A stretch of DNA of 64,000 nt, taken from the NCBI GenBank assembly GCA_016926955.1, contig JAFGNN010000025.1, positions 1 to 64,000 on the forward strand, given 5' to 3'. The notes below the pieces were generated by a model. The model had not been told where the DNA came from. It saw only the letters and a program-made list of their open reading frames with translations, and did not search any database. Position 1 is the first letter of the stretch, and the number at the start of each line of letters is the position of its first letter. Shown here in pieces: positions 1-8,470 of this stretch. The stretch is from Spirochaetales bacterium. GTDB taxonomy: Bacteria > Spirochaetota > Spirochaetia > Treponematales > UBA12059. Position numbers and translations under genes: made by a program.

Positions 1-235
1 CCATGGCCAGACCCGCGAGCCAGCGCGCCGGCGCGGACGCGCCGCGCGCGCGCGCGGACAATGCCGACTGCGCATACGCGACGAAAAACGGCACGCAGGC
101 CAGGAAGAGGTTCCAGAGCAGGAACCCGTAGAGCCATACGCCGGTCGCCGCCGCGCGCACGACCACGAGCGGGACCGTCCCCGCGAACGCCGCCAGCGGC
201 AACCACAACGCCCGCCCGATACCACTTATCCGCAC
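1..235 (-). CDS. Partial membrane protein, DUF1361-like, truncated by the window start
   Basis: Manual minus-strand translation is open to the window edge: ...ISGIGRALWLPLAAFAGTVPLVVVRAAATGVWLYGFLLWNLFLACVPFFVAYAQ...; GTG start near 235 preceded by AGGAG. Not in the ORF track because it is open-ended. Confidence 0.5.
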   Translation of the reverse strand, partial: MRISGIGRALWLPLAAFAGTVPLVVVRAAATGVWLYGFLLWNLFLACVPFFVAYAQSALSARARGASAPARWLAGLAM

Positions 236-258
236 ATACACTCCTGATCAGGAATTCC

Positions 259-369
259 ACCACGGAGGCACGGAGGCGGGGAGAGAAGAGAAAGAGAGAG
301 GGAGTGGAAGGATCCATTCCATTTTCGATCTTCCTCCCTCCTGTCTCCGTGCCTCCGTGCCTCCGTGGT
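259..369. repeat. ACCACGGAG inverted-repeat element, copy a
   Basis: Left arm accacggaggcacggagg, purine-rich strand, then pyrimidine-rich strand ending cctccgtgcctccgtggtt; right end lies about 11 nt from the thrS stop codon. Confidence 0.9.
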
Positions 370-380
370 TGCTTCCAGAT

Positions 381-2117
381 TTACAGGTCCAGGGCCTTTT
401 CGGCGAGCTTGGCCTTGGCCCGCTCGACGAAGGCTTCCACCTTCATGGGCGGCAGCTGCTCGCCGCCGCGGACGCGCACCGCCACGGTCCCCTCCTCCGC
501 CTCGCGGCCGCCGACCACCAGCACGTACGGAACCTTCTGGTTCTGCGCGTCGCGGATCTTGGCGTTCATGCGCGAGTCGGACAGGTCGGCCTTGGCGCGG
601 AGCCCCGCGGCGCGGAGCTTGCCCTCGACCGCCTTGGCGTACTCGTCGAAGGTCGGCGCCACCGGCACCACCACGGCGTGCTCGGGCGAGAGCCACAGCG
701 GGAACGCGCCCGCGGTGTGCTCGAGGTAGACGCCGAAGAAGCGCTCGATGGAGCCGAGGAGGGCGCGGTGCACCATGTAGGGCCGCTTCTTCTGGCCGTC
801 GGAGTCGACATAGGTCATGTCGAAGCGCTCGGGCTCGTTGAAGTCGAACTGGATGGTGGTCAGCTGCCACTCGCGGCCGATGGCGTCCTTGACCTTGATG
901 TCGATCTTGGGGCCGTAGAAGGCGCCGCCGCCCTCGTCCATCTCGTACGCGAGCCCTTCCTTCTCGACCGCCTTGCGGAGGCTCTCGAGCGCGGTGTCCC
1001 ACATCTCCGGAGCGCCGACCGCGCCGTCGCCGGCCGGACGGGTGGCCAGATAGGCCTTGATGTCCTTGAAGCCGAGGGTCCGGTGCATGGAGAGGCTGAA
1101 GCGCAGCACCTCGGCGATCTCGTCCCCGATCTGCGCCGGGGTGCAGATGATGTGGGCGTCGTCCTGGGTGAAGCCGCGCACGCGCATGAGGCCGTGCAGG
1201 GTGCCCGAGCGCTCGTAGCGGTAGACGGTGCCGAGCTCCGCCCAGCGCAGGGGCAGGTCGCGGTACGAGTGCGCGTTCGAGTTGTAGATCATGATGTGGA
1301 AGGGGCAGTTCATGGGCTTCAGGTAGTAGTCGTCCTCGTCGATCTTCATCGATGAGTACATGCTTTCCTTGTAGAAGCCCAGGTGCCCCGAGGTCTCCCA
1401 GAGCCAGCTCTTGCCGATGTGCGGGGTGAAGAGGATCTCGTAGCCGTTCGCGTAGTGCTCGTCGCGCCACCAGTTCTCGAGCGCCACGCGGAAGCGGCCG
1501 CCCTTCGGGTGCCAGTACACGAGCCCCGCGCCCGCCTCCTCGTGGGTCGAGAAGAGGTCGAGCTCCTTGCCGAGGCGGCGGTTGTCGCGCTTCTCGGCTT
1601 CCTCGAGCATCTTGAGGTGGGCTTCGAGCTCCGCCTTGGACGCGAAGCAGTATGCGTAAAGGCGGGTCAGCATGGGGCGCTTCTCGTCGCCGCGCCAGTA
1701 CGCGCCGGCCACCGAGCGCAGCTTGAACGCGTCGGGGCGGATCTCGCGGGTCGACTCGACGTGGGGGCCGCGGCAGAGGTCGACGAAGCCGTCCTGCTCG
1801 TAGAGGCTGATGGTCCCCTCCTCGAGCCCCTCGATCAGCTCGAGCTTGAAGGGCTCGTCGGCGAAGAGCTTCATCGCGTCGGCCTTCGACACCTCGCGTC
1901 GCTCGAACTTCGCCCCGGAGGCGATGATCTTCCGCATCTCCTTCTCGATGGCGGGAAAGTCCTCCTCGCGGATCGGCTCGGTGAGCTGGAAGTCGTAGTA
2001 GAACCCGTCGTCGATGGCGGGCCCGATGGCGACCTTGCTGCCGGGCCGGAGGCGCAGCACGGCCTCGGCCATGACGTGGGACGCGGAATGCCGGATGGTT
2101 TCGACGTTCGCGGACAT
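381..2117 (-). CDS. thrS: Threonyl-tRNA synthetase, form lacking the N-terminal TGS domain
   Basis: 578 aa; class II aaRS motifs (MNCPFHIMIYNSNAHSYRDLPLRWAELGTVYRYERSGTLHGLMRVRGFTQDDAHIIC), HxxxH second-additional-domain motif (HSASH), C-terminal anticodon-binding domain. Confidence 0.97.
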   Translation of the reverse strand: MSANVETIRHSASHVMAEAVLRLRPGSKVAIGPAIDDGFYYDFQLTEPIREEDFPAIEKEMRKIIASGAKFERREVSKADAMKLFADEPFKLELIEGLEEGTISLYEQDGFVDLCRGPHVESTREIRPDAFKLRSVAGAYWRGDEKRPMLTRLYAYCFASKAELEAHLKMLEEAEKRDNRRLGKELDLFSTHEEAGAGLVYWHPKGGRFRVALENWWRDEHYANGYEILFTPHIGKSWLWETSGHLGFYKESMYSSMKIDEDDYYLKPMNCPFHIMIYNSNAHSYRDLPLRWAELGTVYRYERSGTLHGLMRVRGFTQDDAHIICTPAQIGDEIAEVLRFSLSMHRTLGFKDIKAYLATRPAGDGAVGAPEMWDTALESLRKAVEKEGLAYEMDEGGGAFYGPKIDIKVKDAIGREWQLTTIQFDFNEPERFDMTYVDSDGQKKRPYMVHRALLGSIERFFGVYLEHTAGAFPLWLSPEHAVVVPVAPTFDEYAKAVEGKLRAAGLRAKADLSDSRMNAKIRDAQNQKVPYVLVVGGREAEEGTVAVRVRGGEQLPPMKVEAFVERAKAKLAEKALDL

Positions 2118-2272
2118 GGGGTACTCCTTCGCCCGTTCGGGGCGATCGGATCCGGATTTTTAAAGGGGGAAGTATCCCCCTCGCTTCGAACTCCTCGCGC
2201 GAGGGCCTCGCGGCCTTCGCGCTCCGGTGTTCTCCGCTACCCCCTCTTCCGGGGGCGGTCGCCGGATCCGGT

Positions 2273-2354
2273 AAAAAGCGGAAGGCCCCTCCGGAACGCG
2301 TCCGGCGCTCAGGGGGTCTTCCCCTCTCGCGCAAGGACGAATTCCGGAGAGGCC
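2273..2354 (-). terminator. T-box-controlled intrinsic terminator
   Basis: 13-bp stem (one G-U) between complements of 2342-2354 and 2284-2296, U-run at complement of 2273-2277. Confidence 0.8.
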
Positions 2355-2735
2355 CTCGACGAGGTCCCCCGCGGCATCCGCGGTACCACCTTGCTTCGGC
2401 GCGGAACCCCGCACCGCCGTTTCCGGCGGAGCGGCGCACGCGCGCCGCACTCTTCACCGCTGTGACGGGCGCACCCGTCCTGCATTAATCCGCGGCAAAC
2501 CAAGGGCGAAACCCGGGGGCGTCAACGGGATTCCGGGGGAAACGCATCGCGGAACCTCGTTCCCGATGCCCGTTCTTCCCTCGGCGTCTCGGCGCCTCGG
2601 CGTTTTCACCCCGATCGGGGCGTTTCACGCAGGCGGCTCGGGAGTGGTTTTCGCCGGTCCGGTCGTCGGACCCTCTCAGCCTCGGGGCGCCCTCTCTGTC
2701 GGCGCCGGTTTCCGGCTACTCGTCTCCGTCAAAGC
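2273..2735 (-). promoter_or_regulatory. T-box leader of thrS (Thr specifier ACC) with intrinsic terminator
   Basis: Minus strand: GACGGAGACGAGTAG (AGTA) and AGAGAGG motifs, GGCGAAAACCACTCCCGAG with specifier ACC (complement of 2646-2648), GACGGGTGCGCCCGTC stem, canonical T-box AAGGTGGTACCGCGG (complement 2378-2392), then terminator GGCCTCTCCGGAA...TTCCGGAGGGGCC followed by CTTTTT. Confidence 0.92.
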
Positions 2736-2780
2736 CTGTACAGGAGAACATATCCCCCCGGGCCCTCTCCGTCAAGACTT

Positions 2781-2914
2781 ACCACGGAGACACGGAGTCA
2801 CGGAGGAGGGAGGGAGGAAGAAGGGAAGGAGGAACGAAGAATGAACACTAATCTTCCGTTCATCCTTTTCCCCTTCCTCTCCCTCTTTCTCCGTGTCCTC
2901 CGTGTCTCCGTGGT
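2781..2914. repeat. ACCACGGAG inverted-repeat element, copy b
   Basis: accacggagacacggagtcacggagg ... ctccgtgtcctccgtgtctccgtggt; right end about 13 nt from stop codon of the 2928-3380 minus-strand gene. Confidence 0.9.
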
Positions 2915-2927
2915 CTTCTTTTTTCTG

Positions 2928-3380
2928 TCAGGCCAAATCGGCGAGGCGGCGGGCGGCGACGGTGCGGGCGGGCAGCACCAGGAAGAGCTCGGCCAGGGCC
3001 GCGTAGAGCAGCGAGAGCAGGGCTACGGCCAAGTTGGCTCCGACCTTCTCGGGCACCGAGATGTTCGTGAGCGTCAGGACGATGCCCGAAGCCGCCGCGA
3101 AGCCCGCGTAGGCGGCGATCCATCCAGCGAGCGATCCGGTCCAGGCCAGGGCGGCGCGCAGCTCGGCGCTCGAGGCGTCGGCCCTTGCCGGCGCCCGCCA
3201 GGCGGCGAACGAGCGCTTGAAGCCGAAGCCTGCGGCGGCGCTGAGCCAGGCCAGCAAAGGCACCGCGATCAGCGAGGGCAGGTCGACGAATACGATGGCG
3301 TGGGCGAATCCGGCCGACACCGCCATGATGAAGGCGAAGTCGACGATCACGAAGATCACGGGCAGGACGATGGCGATCAT
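2928..3380 (-). CDS. Small membrane protein (weak resemblance to a MotA-type N-terminus)
   Basis: 150 aa, several TM segments (MIAIVLPVIFVIVDFAFIMAVSAGFAHAIVFVDLPSLIAVPLLAW); translationally coupled to the upstream gene. Confidence 0.6.
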   Translation of the reverse strand: MIAIVLPVIFVIVDFAFIMAVSAGFAHAIVFVDLPSLIAVPLLAWLSAAAGFGFKRSFAAWRAPARADASSAELRAALAWTGSLAGWIAAYAGFAAASGIVLTLTNISVPEKVGANLAVALLSLLYAALAELFLVLPARTVAARRLADLA

Positions 3381-3721
3381 GGGCTGCTCCTCGGGGCCCG
3401 CGAGGGCCCCGCGTTGAATGCTCCGCCGGCTGACGCGGCGAAGGTCGCGATCCGGTTTCCGGCGTCGGCCGGCCAGGATCGCGCGATGACCGAAGAAAGG
3501 CTCGCCCGGCCCATGGCCGGCGTCGCGAGCGAGGAAATCGCCACCGCGAGGGCGGCCGCGGCGCCGAGCCAGGCCGGCACGAGTCCCGCGACGGGCAGAC
3601 GCCGTCGCTCGGGCTCGAGGGCTCGCGCGTACTCCGCGATGCCGGGTTCTCGGGGCTTCACCCGCGAAAGCTCCCGGGCGTAGGCTTCGCGGAAAGGATC
3701 AGACACCTTCTCAGTACGCAT
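3377..3721 (-). CDS. Single-TM protein, putative anti-sigma factor
   Basis: 114 aa, cytoplasmic charged N-terminus plus one TM; overlaps the 3' end of the ECF sigma gene and the 5' end of the next gene. Confidence 0.55.
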   Translation of the reverse strand: MRTEKVSDPFREAYARELSRVKPREPGIAEYARALEPERRRLPVAGLVPAWLGAAAALAVAISSLATPAMGRASLSSVIARSWPADAGNRIATFAASAGGAFNAGPSRAPRSSP

Positions 3722-4292
3722 GGACGGCCTCCGGGAAAGCCGCCTCGAGGCGGCGGCGCAGGACGGATATCCGCCAGCGCACCGTGCCTGGCGGCATCGC
3801 GAGAACCCGGCCGATATCGGCCGAGGAGAGCTCCTCGTAAAAAGCGAGCACCGCGAGGCGCCGCTCTGCCTCAGGCAGGTCCGCTATGGCGGCGCGGACC
3901 CGGTCGGCGAGCTCGCCGCGGACCAGGAGTTCGTCGTGGGCGCGCGACGGATCCGCGATCGAGTCCAGCTCGCCCTCCGCGAAAGCCCGGGCCGGACGGC
4001 GCTTCGCCTCGCGCGCGAGGTCCGCGAAGCGCCGCGAGGCCACCGCGTAGACCCAGGGCTCGATGGGGCGGGCGGGATCGTAGCGCGCGAGGCCGCGGAA
4101 CGCCGCGATAAGCGCCTCCGAGACCGCGTCTTCGGAGCCCGCGCCGCCCAAGGTCTTCCAGGAACGGGCGTAGACCACGAGCCGCGCCCTGAAACGCTCC
4201 CAGAGCGATCCGAAGGCGGTCCGGGCGGCGTCCCCTCCCGCGAGCGCGGCGTCGCGGAGCGCTCGTCGCTCCGATTCAGGCATCGTATCCAT
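3711..4292 (-). CDS. ECF-type RNA polymerase sigma factor
   Basis: Region 2 (ALIAAFRGLARYDPARPIEPWVYAVASRRFADLARE) and region 4 HTH (FYEELSSADIGRVLAMPPGTVRWRISVLRRRL); likely start MDTMPESER. Confidence 0.85.
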   Translation of the reverse strand: MDTMPESERRALRDAALAGGDAARTAFGSLWERFRARLVVYARSWKTLGGAGSEDAVSEALIAAFRGLARYDPARPIEPWVYAVASRRFADLAREAKRRPARAFAEGELDSIADPSRAHDELLVRGELADRVRAAIADLPEAERRLAVLAFYEELSSADIGRVLAMPPGTVRWRISVLRRRLEAAFPEAVHAY

Positions 4293-4350
4293 CACGCTAA
4301 ATACTACGCCTCGGGCGCCCGGGGTGTTGGGGAAATCACCGCGAGAAGAA

Positions 4351-4589
4351 ACCACGGAGGCACGGAGGACAGGAGAGGGAGGGATGGAGGAAGGAAAAGG
4401 AAGGGGAAAAGGATTACAGGCATATGACTCCCATCATGCAATTCTGGTACCGTGACGTATTCCTCCCACTTCTCGCCGTGGCTCCGTGTCTGCGTGGCTC
4501 CGTGTCTGCGTGGCTTCGCTCCGCTTTCGGAGTGGAAGGATTCAGTGCCCGCGCTCCGCGCAGGCGACCTCTTCCATGGCTCCGTGGTT
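4351..4589. repeat. ACCACGGAG inverted-repeat element, copy c (long, divergent)
   Basis: Left arm accacggaggcacggagg at 4351; right part carries two tandem copies of gtggctccgtgtctgc (4478-4509) and ends ggctccgtggttt. Lies between divergent genes. Confidence 0.8.
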
Positions 4590-4760
4590 TAATTACCGGT
4601 GCGGCGGCCGCGGTCGGTGCGGCGGGCGGGCGAAGCGAGCTTGCGGGTGCCGACTGCCCGGGCGGCGGATGGAAGGGCGCGGGCGGCCGAGTTGCCCTTT
4701 CCCGAAGGGAACGGATCTTGTTTTTTAGCGCGCGGACCGGTATTTTACTTGGAAGAGCTC

Positions 4761-5072
4761 ATGGCGAACGAAGGCCGCACTGACGGCGCCGTCCTCGAAG
4801 ACGTGGACGAGCGGACCGGGGAACCCGACGAATACCGCGTATTACTCCTCAATGACGACTACACGACCATGGACTTCGTCGTAGCCGTGGTGGTGTCGGT
4901 TTTCCACCGCTCGATTCCGGAGGCCGAACGCATCATGCTCGACGTACACAGGAAGGGCCGGGGCGTCGTGGGAACCTACCCCTACGACATCGCGGCCACC
5001 AAGATCGGGAGGGTCCACGAGCTCGCTCGCGAGAACGGGTTTCCCCTCCGCTGCACCATGGAGAAGGCATAA
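4761..5072 (+). CDS. clpS: ATP-dependent Clp protease adaptor ClpS
   Basis: YRVLLLNDDYTTMDFVVAVVVSVFHRSIPEAERIMLDVHRKGRGVVGTYPYDIAATK; start at MANEGRTDG. Confidence 0.95.
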   Translation: MANEGRTDGAVLEDVDERTGEPDEYRVLLLNDDYTTMDFVVAVVVSVFHRSIPEAERIMLDVHRKGRGVVGTYPYDIAATKIGRVHELARENGFPLRCTMEKA

Positions 5073-5075
5073 GGC

Positions 5076-7622
5076 ATGAACGTCAGCCAGGAAGTCCAGG
5101 CCATATTCAACGCCGCGTACAACGAGGCGAAGCTCCGGAGCCACGAGTACCTGACCCCGGAGCACATACTCTTCGCGTCCCTGTCCTTCGAGTCGGTCAG
5201 GGTCATCCTCGAAGGCTGCGAGGCCGACATCGAGCAGATCCGCGCGGGCATGGAGTCGTACTTCGACCAGAAGATCCCGGCGGTGAAGAACCAGGAGCCC
5301 ATCCAGACGGCGGGCTTCCAGTCGGTCATCGAGCGGGCGGTGCTGCAGGCCCAGGCCGCGGGCAAGGACGAGGTCCGCGTGGCCGACGTCCTCGTGTCGC
5401 TCTTCGACGAGGAGCGGAACTACTCCGCCTACTACCTCCGCAAGTCGGGCATCAAGCGTATCCAGCTGCTGGAAGTCATCAGCCACGGCCCCGACGGCGG
5501 TACCTACGCGCCAGGCGCACAGGGCGAGGATGGCGAGGCGGCCTCGGGCCCCGATGATGCGGACGAGGCGGAAGCAGGCCCCGACGAGCTCTCCGGAGCG
5601 ACCGCGGAGGATGACGAGGAAACGGGCGAGGAACGTCCCGGTCCCAAGGCCCGCGCCTCGGTGCGCGCCGGCGCCCTCGAGCGCTTCGCCACCGACCTGA
5701 CCAGGCTGGCGCGCGAGGGCAGGCTCGAGCCGGTCATAGGGCGCGAGCTGGAGATCGAGCGAACGGTCCAGGTGCTCTGCCGGCGCCTCAAGAACAATCC
5801 CATCCACGTCGGCGAGGCCGGCGTCGGCAAGACCGCCGTCACCGAGGGCCTCGCGCAGCGTATCGTCGCCGACCTGGTGCCGCCCCGGCTTCGCGGCTAC
5901 ACCATCTACAGCCTCGACATGGGCTCGCTGCTCGCAGGCACCAAATTCCGCGGCGACTTCGAGGAGCGCGTCAAGCGCGTGGTGGACGAGCTCCTCAAGA
6001 AGGACAAGGCGATACTCTTCATCGACGAGATCCACACCATAGTGGGCGCCGGCGCCGTTTCCGGCGGTTCCATGGACGCCTCGAACCTGCTCAAGCCGGC
6101 GCTCACCTCGGGCAAGCTCCGCTGCATCGGCTCGACGACCTTCGAGGAATACCAGAAGTTTTTCGACAAGGACCGGGCGCTTTCCCGACGCTTCCAGAAG
6201 ATCGACATCGTCGAGCCGACCCACGCCGAGGCCGTGGAGATACTCAAGGGCCTCCGCACGAAGTACGAGGAATTCCACAAGGTCGCCTACGACGACGAGG
6301 CGCTCGAGCTGGCGGTCAAGCTGTCGTCGCAGTACGTGATCGAGCGCCGCCTGCCGGACAAGGCCATCGACGTGATCGACGAGGCGGGCGCCTGGGCGCG
6401 GATGCGGGCCTACAAGGAGGCGGCCAAAGCCCCGGACGAAGCTCCCGCCGATGGCCGGAAACCGGCCGAGGAAGCCGTGCTGCCGATCGGCCGCAAGGAG
6501 ATCGAGACCGTGGTGGCCCGCATCGCCCGAATCCCCGAGGCCACCGTGACGAGCGACGAGCGCGAAAAGCTCGCGGGACTCGAGGCGGAGCTCAAGGCGA
6601 GCGTGTTCGGGCAGGACGCCGCGGTCGAGGCAGTCGCAAAGGCCGTCAAGCGCGCGCGGGCCGGCTTCCGCGCCCCGGACAAACCGGTCGCCAATTTCCT
6701 CTTCGTCGGTCCGACCGGCGTCGGCAAGACCGAGCTCGCGAAGCGCCTGGCCGAACGGCTCGGCGTGGCCCTCCACCGCTACGACATGAGCGAGTACCAG
6801 GAGAAGCACACGGTGTCGCGCCTGATCGGCTCGCCGCCCGGCTACGTCGGCTACGAGGAGGGCGGGCTCCTGACCGATGCCGTGCGGAAGACGCCGCACG
6901 CGGTCGTCCTGCTCGACGAGATCGAGAAGGCCCACGTCGACGTGTACAACATCCTGCTTCAGATCATGGATTACGCGACCCTGACCGACAACCAGGGCAG
7001 GAAGGCGGACTTCCGCAACGTCATCCTCATCATGACGAGCAACGCCGGCGCCCGCGACATCGGGAAGCCCATGATCGGCTTCGGCGAGCGCGCGTTCACC
7101 GAGGCGGCCATCGACGACGCGGTTCAGAAGGCGTTCACGCCCGAATTCCGGAATCGGCTGGACGCCGTCGTGCGTTTCGCGAACCTGCCCAAGGACGTCA
7201 TCGAGCGCATCGTCGCGAAGAGCATCGACGACTTCCGGGCCCAGCTCTCGGAGAAGAAGGTCAGCGTCGAGGTGAGCGACGAGGCTGTCGCCTACCTGGC
7301 CGAGAAGGGATACAGCCGCGAGTTCGGCGCGCGGAACATCGGACGCCTCGTGGAAGACAAGGTGAAAGGCTGGTTCGTGGACGAGGTGCTGTTCGGCTCG
7401 CTCGCCTCGGGCGGCGCCGCGCGCGTCTTCCTCAAGGACGGAGACATCTCCATCGAGGCGCTCGCGGCGGCACCCCCTTCGCGGGCGAAGCGGAAACCGC
7501 CCCGCAAACCCGCGGATGCGGGCGCCGCGGAAAGCCTCGCGGAGGGCTCGTCCGAAGGGACCGGCGCGGCCGGAGGCTCCGTCTCGGCCGAGGGATCCGG
7601 CGCGGGCACGGGCGGCTCGTGA
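5076..7622 (+). CDS. clpA: ATP-dependent Clp protease ATPase subunit ClpA
   Basis: Clp N-domain, two AAA+ modules ([38 protein letters not shown]), ClpA-like length, directly follows clpS. Confidence 0.95.
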   Translation: MNVSQEVQAIFNAAYNEAKLRSHEYLTPEHILFASLSFESVRVILEGCEADIEQIRAGMESYFDQKIPAVKNQEPIQTAGFQSVIERAVLQAQAAGKDEVRVADVLVSLFDEERNYSAYYLRKSGIKRIQLLEVISHGPDGGTYAPGAQGEDGEAASGPDDADEAEAGPDELSGATAEDDEETGEERPGPKARASVRAGALERFATDLTRLAREGRLEPVIGRELEIERTVQVLCRRLKNNPIHVGEAGVGKTAVTEGLAQRIVADLVPPRLRGYTIYSLDMGSLLAGTKFRGDFEERVKRVVDELLKKDKAILFIDEIHTIVGAGAVSGGSMDASNLLKPALTSGKLRCIGSTTFEEYQKFFDKDRALSRRFQKIDIVEPTHAEAVEILKGLRTKYEEFHKVAYDDEALELAVKLSSQYVIERRLPDKAIDVIDEAGAWARMRAYKEAAKAPDEAPADGRKPAEEAVLPIGRKEIETVVARIARIPEATVTSDEREKLAGLEAELKASVFGQDAAVEAVAKAVKRARAGFRAPDKPVANFLFVGPTGVGKTELAKRLAERLGVALHRYDMSEYQEKHTVSRLIGSPPGYVGYEEGGLLTDAVRKTPHAVVLLDEIEKAHVDVYNILLQIMDYATLTDNQGRKADFRNVILIMTSNAGARDIGKPMIGFGERAFTEAAIDDAVQKAFTPEFRNRLDAVVRFANLPKDVIERIVAKSIDDFRAQLSEKKVSVEVSDEAVAYLAEKGYSREFGARNIGRLVEDKVKGWFVDEVLFGSLASGGAARVFLKDGDISIEALAAAPPSRAKRKPPRKPADAGAAESLAEGSSEGTGAAGGSVSAEGSGAGTGGS

Positions 7623-8395
7623 GCAGGTCGCCGGCGTCGCGCGACGACCCCGGCTTTCCTTGGCTCGGGGAGGCTGGGTCGTTCGAGTTCCCCGAGCCCT
7701 CGCTCGCGGATCCCTTCGGCGTCCTCTGTTCGGGAGGCAACCTGTCTCCCGGCATGGTGCTTTCCGCCTACCGTCAGGGCGTCTTCCCCTGGTTCAACGA
7801 CGACGACCCCATACTCTGGTGGTCCCCCGACCCGCGCTTCGTTCTCGTGCCGTGGGAGCTCCACGTCTCGCGCACCATGCGGCGCGTCTTCCGTTCCGGA
7901 CGCTTCGAGCTCTCCGCGGACCGCGCCTTCCGCGCCGTCATCGAATCCTGCGCCGCCCGCGAACGCCCGGGTCAGAACGGGACCTGGATAACCGGTGACA
8001 TGATCGAAGCCTACGTCCGGCTCCACGAGCTCGGCTGGGCCCATTCGGTCGAAACCTGGCTCGACGGCGAGCTGGTCGGCGGCTGTTACGGCATCTCCAT
8101 CGGCGACGCCTTTTTCGGCGAGTCCATGTTCAGCCGCGCGGACGACGCGTCGAAAGCCGCCTTCATCGCGCTGACCCTGGTCCTGCGCGAGGACGGCATC
8201 GCCCTGATCGACAGCCAGGTGCGGACCGAGCACGTGGCGAGCCTTGGCGGAAGGGAAGTGCCGCGGAACGAATACCTCGAACGTCTGCGCTCGGCGCTCA
8301 AGGCGCCCACGCGGAAAGGGTCCTGGGCCGATCGGTGGCCGGACTTTCCCCATTCCGCCGCCATGGACCGCATTCTTTCGGGCGGCCTTCCCTGA
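7619..8395 (+). CDS. aat: Leucyl/phenylalanyl-tRNA--protein transferase
   Basis: GGNLSPGMVLSAYRQGVFPWF...ILWWSPDPRFVLVP...GTWITGDMIEAYVRLHELGWAHSVETW...GGCYGISIGDAFFGESMFS; GTG start overlapping clpA stop. Confidence 0.97.
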   Translation: MSRSPASRDDPGFPWLGEAGSFEFPEPSLADPFGVLCSGGNLSPGMVLSAYRQGVFPWFNDDDPILWWSPDPRFVLVPWELHVSRTMRRVFRSGRFELSADRAFRAVIESCAARERPGQNGTWITGDMIEAYVRLHELGWAHSVETWLDGELVGGCYGISIGDAFFGESMFSRADDASKAAFIALTLVLREDGIALIDSQVRTEHVASLGGREVPRNEYLERLRSALKAPTRKGSWADRWPDFPHSAAMDRILSGGLP

Positions 8396-8470
8396 GTCTT
8401 CTGGCGCAAGCCGCCGCTTTCCCCTATAGTGGATGCCTGTCCCGAGTTCCTTCATGAAAGGTCGGATTCG

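Noticed and set aside
226-2457. 743-aa minus-strand ORF across thrS and its leader
   Set aside because: Overlaps thrS out of frame and ends in the repeat-derived peptide TTEARRHGDRREEDRK; spurious.
4842-6935. 697-aa minus-strand ORF antisense to clpS/clpA
   Set aside because: Shadow ORF of the clpA coding frame.
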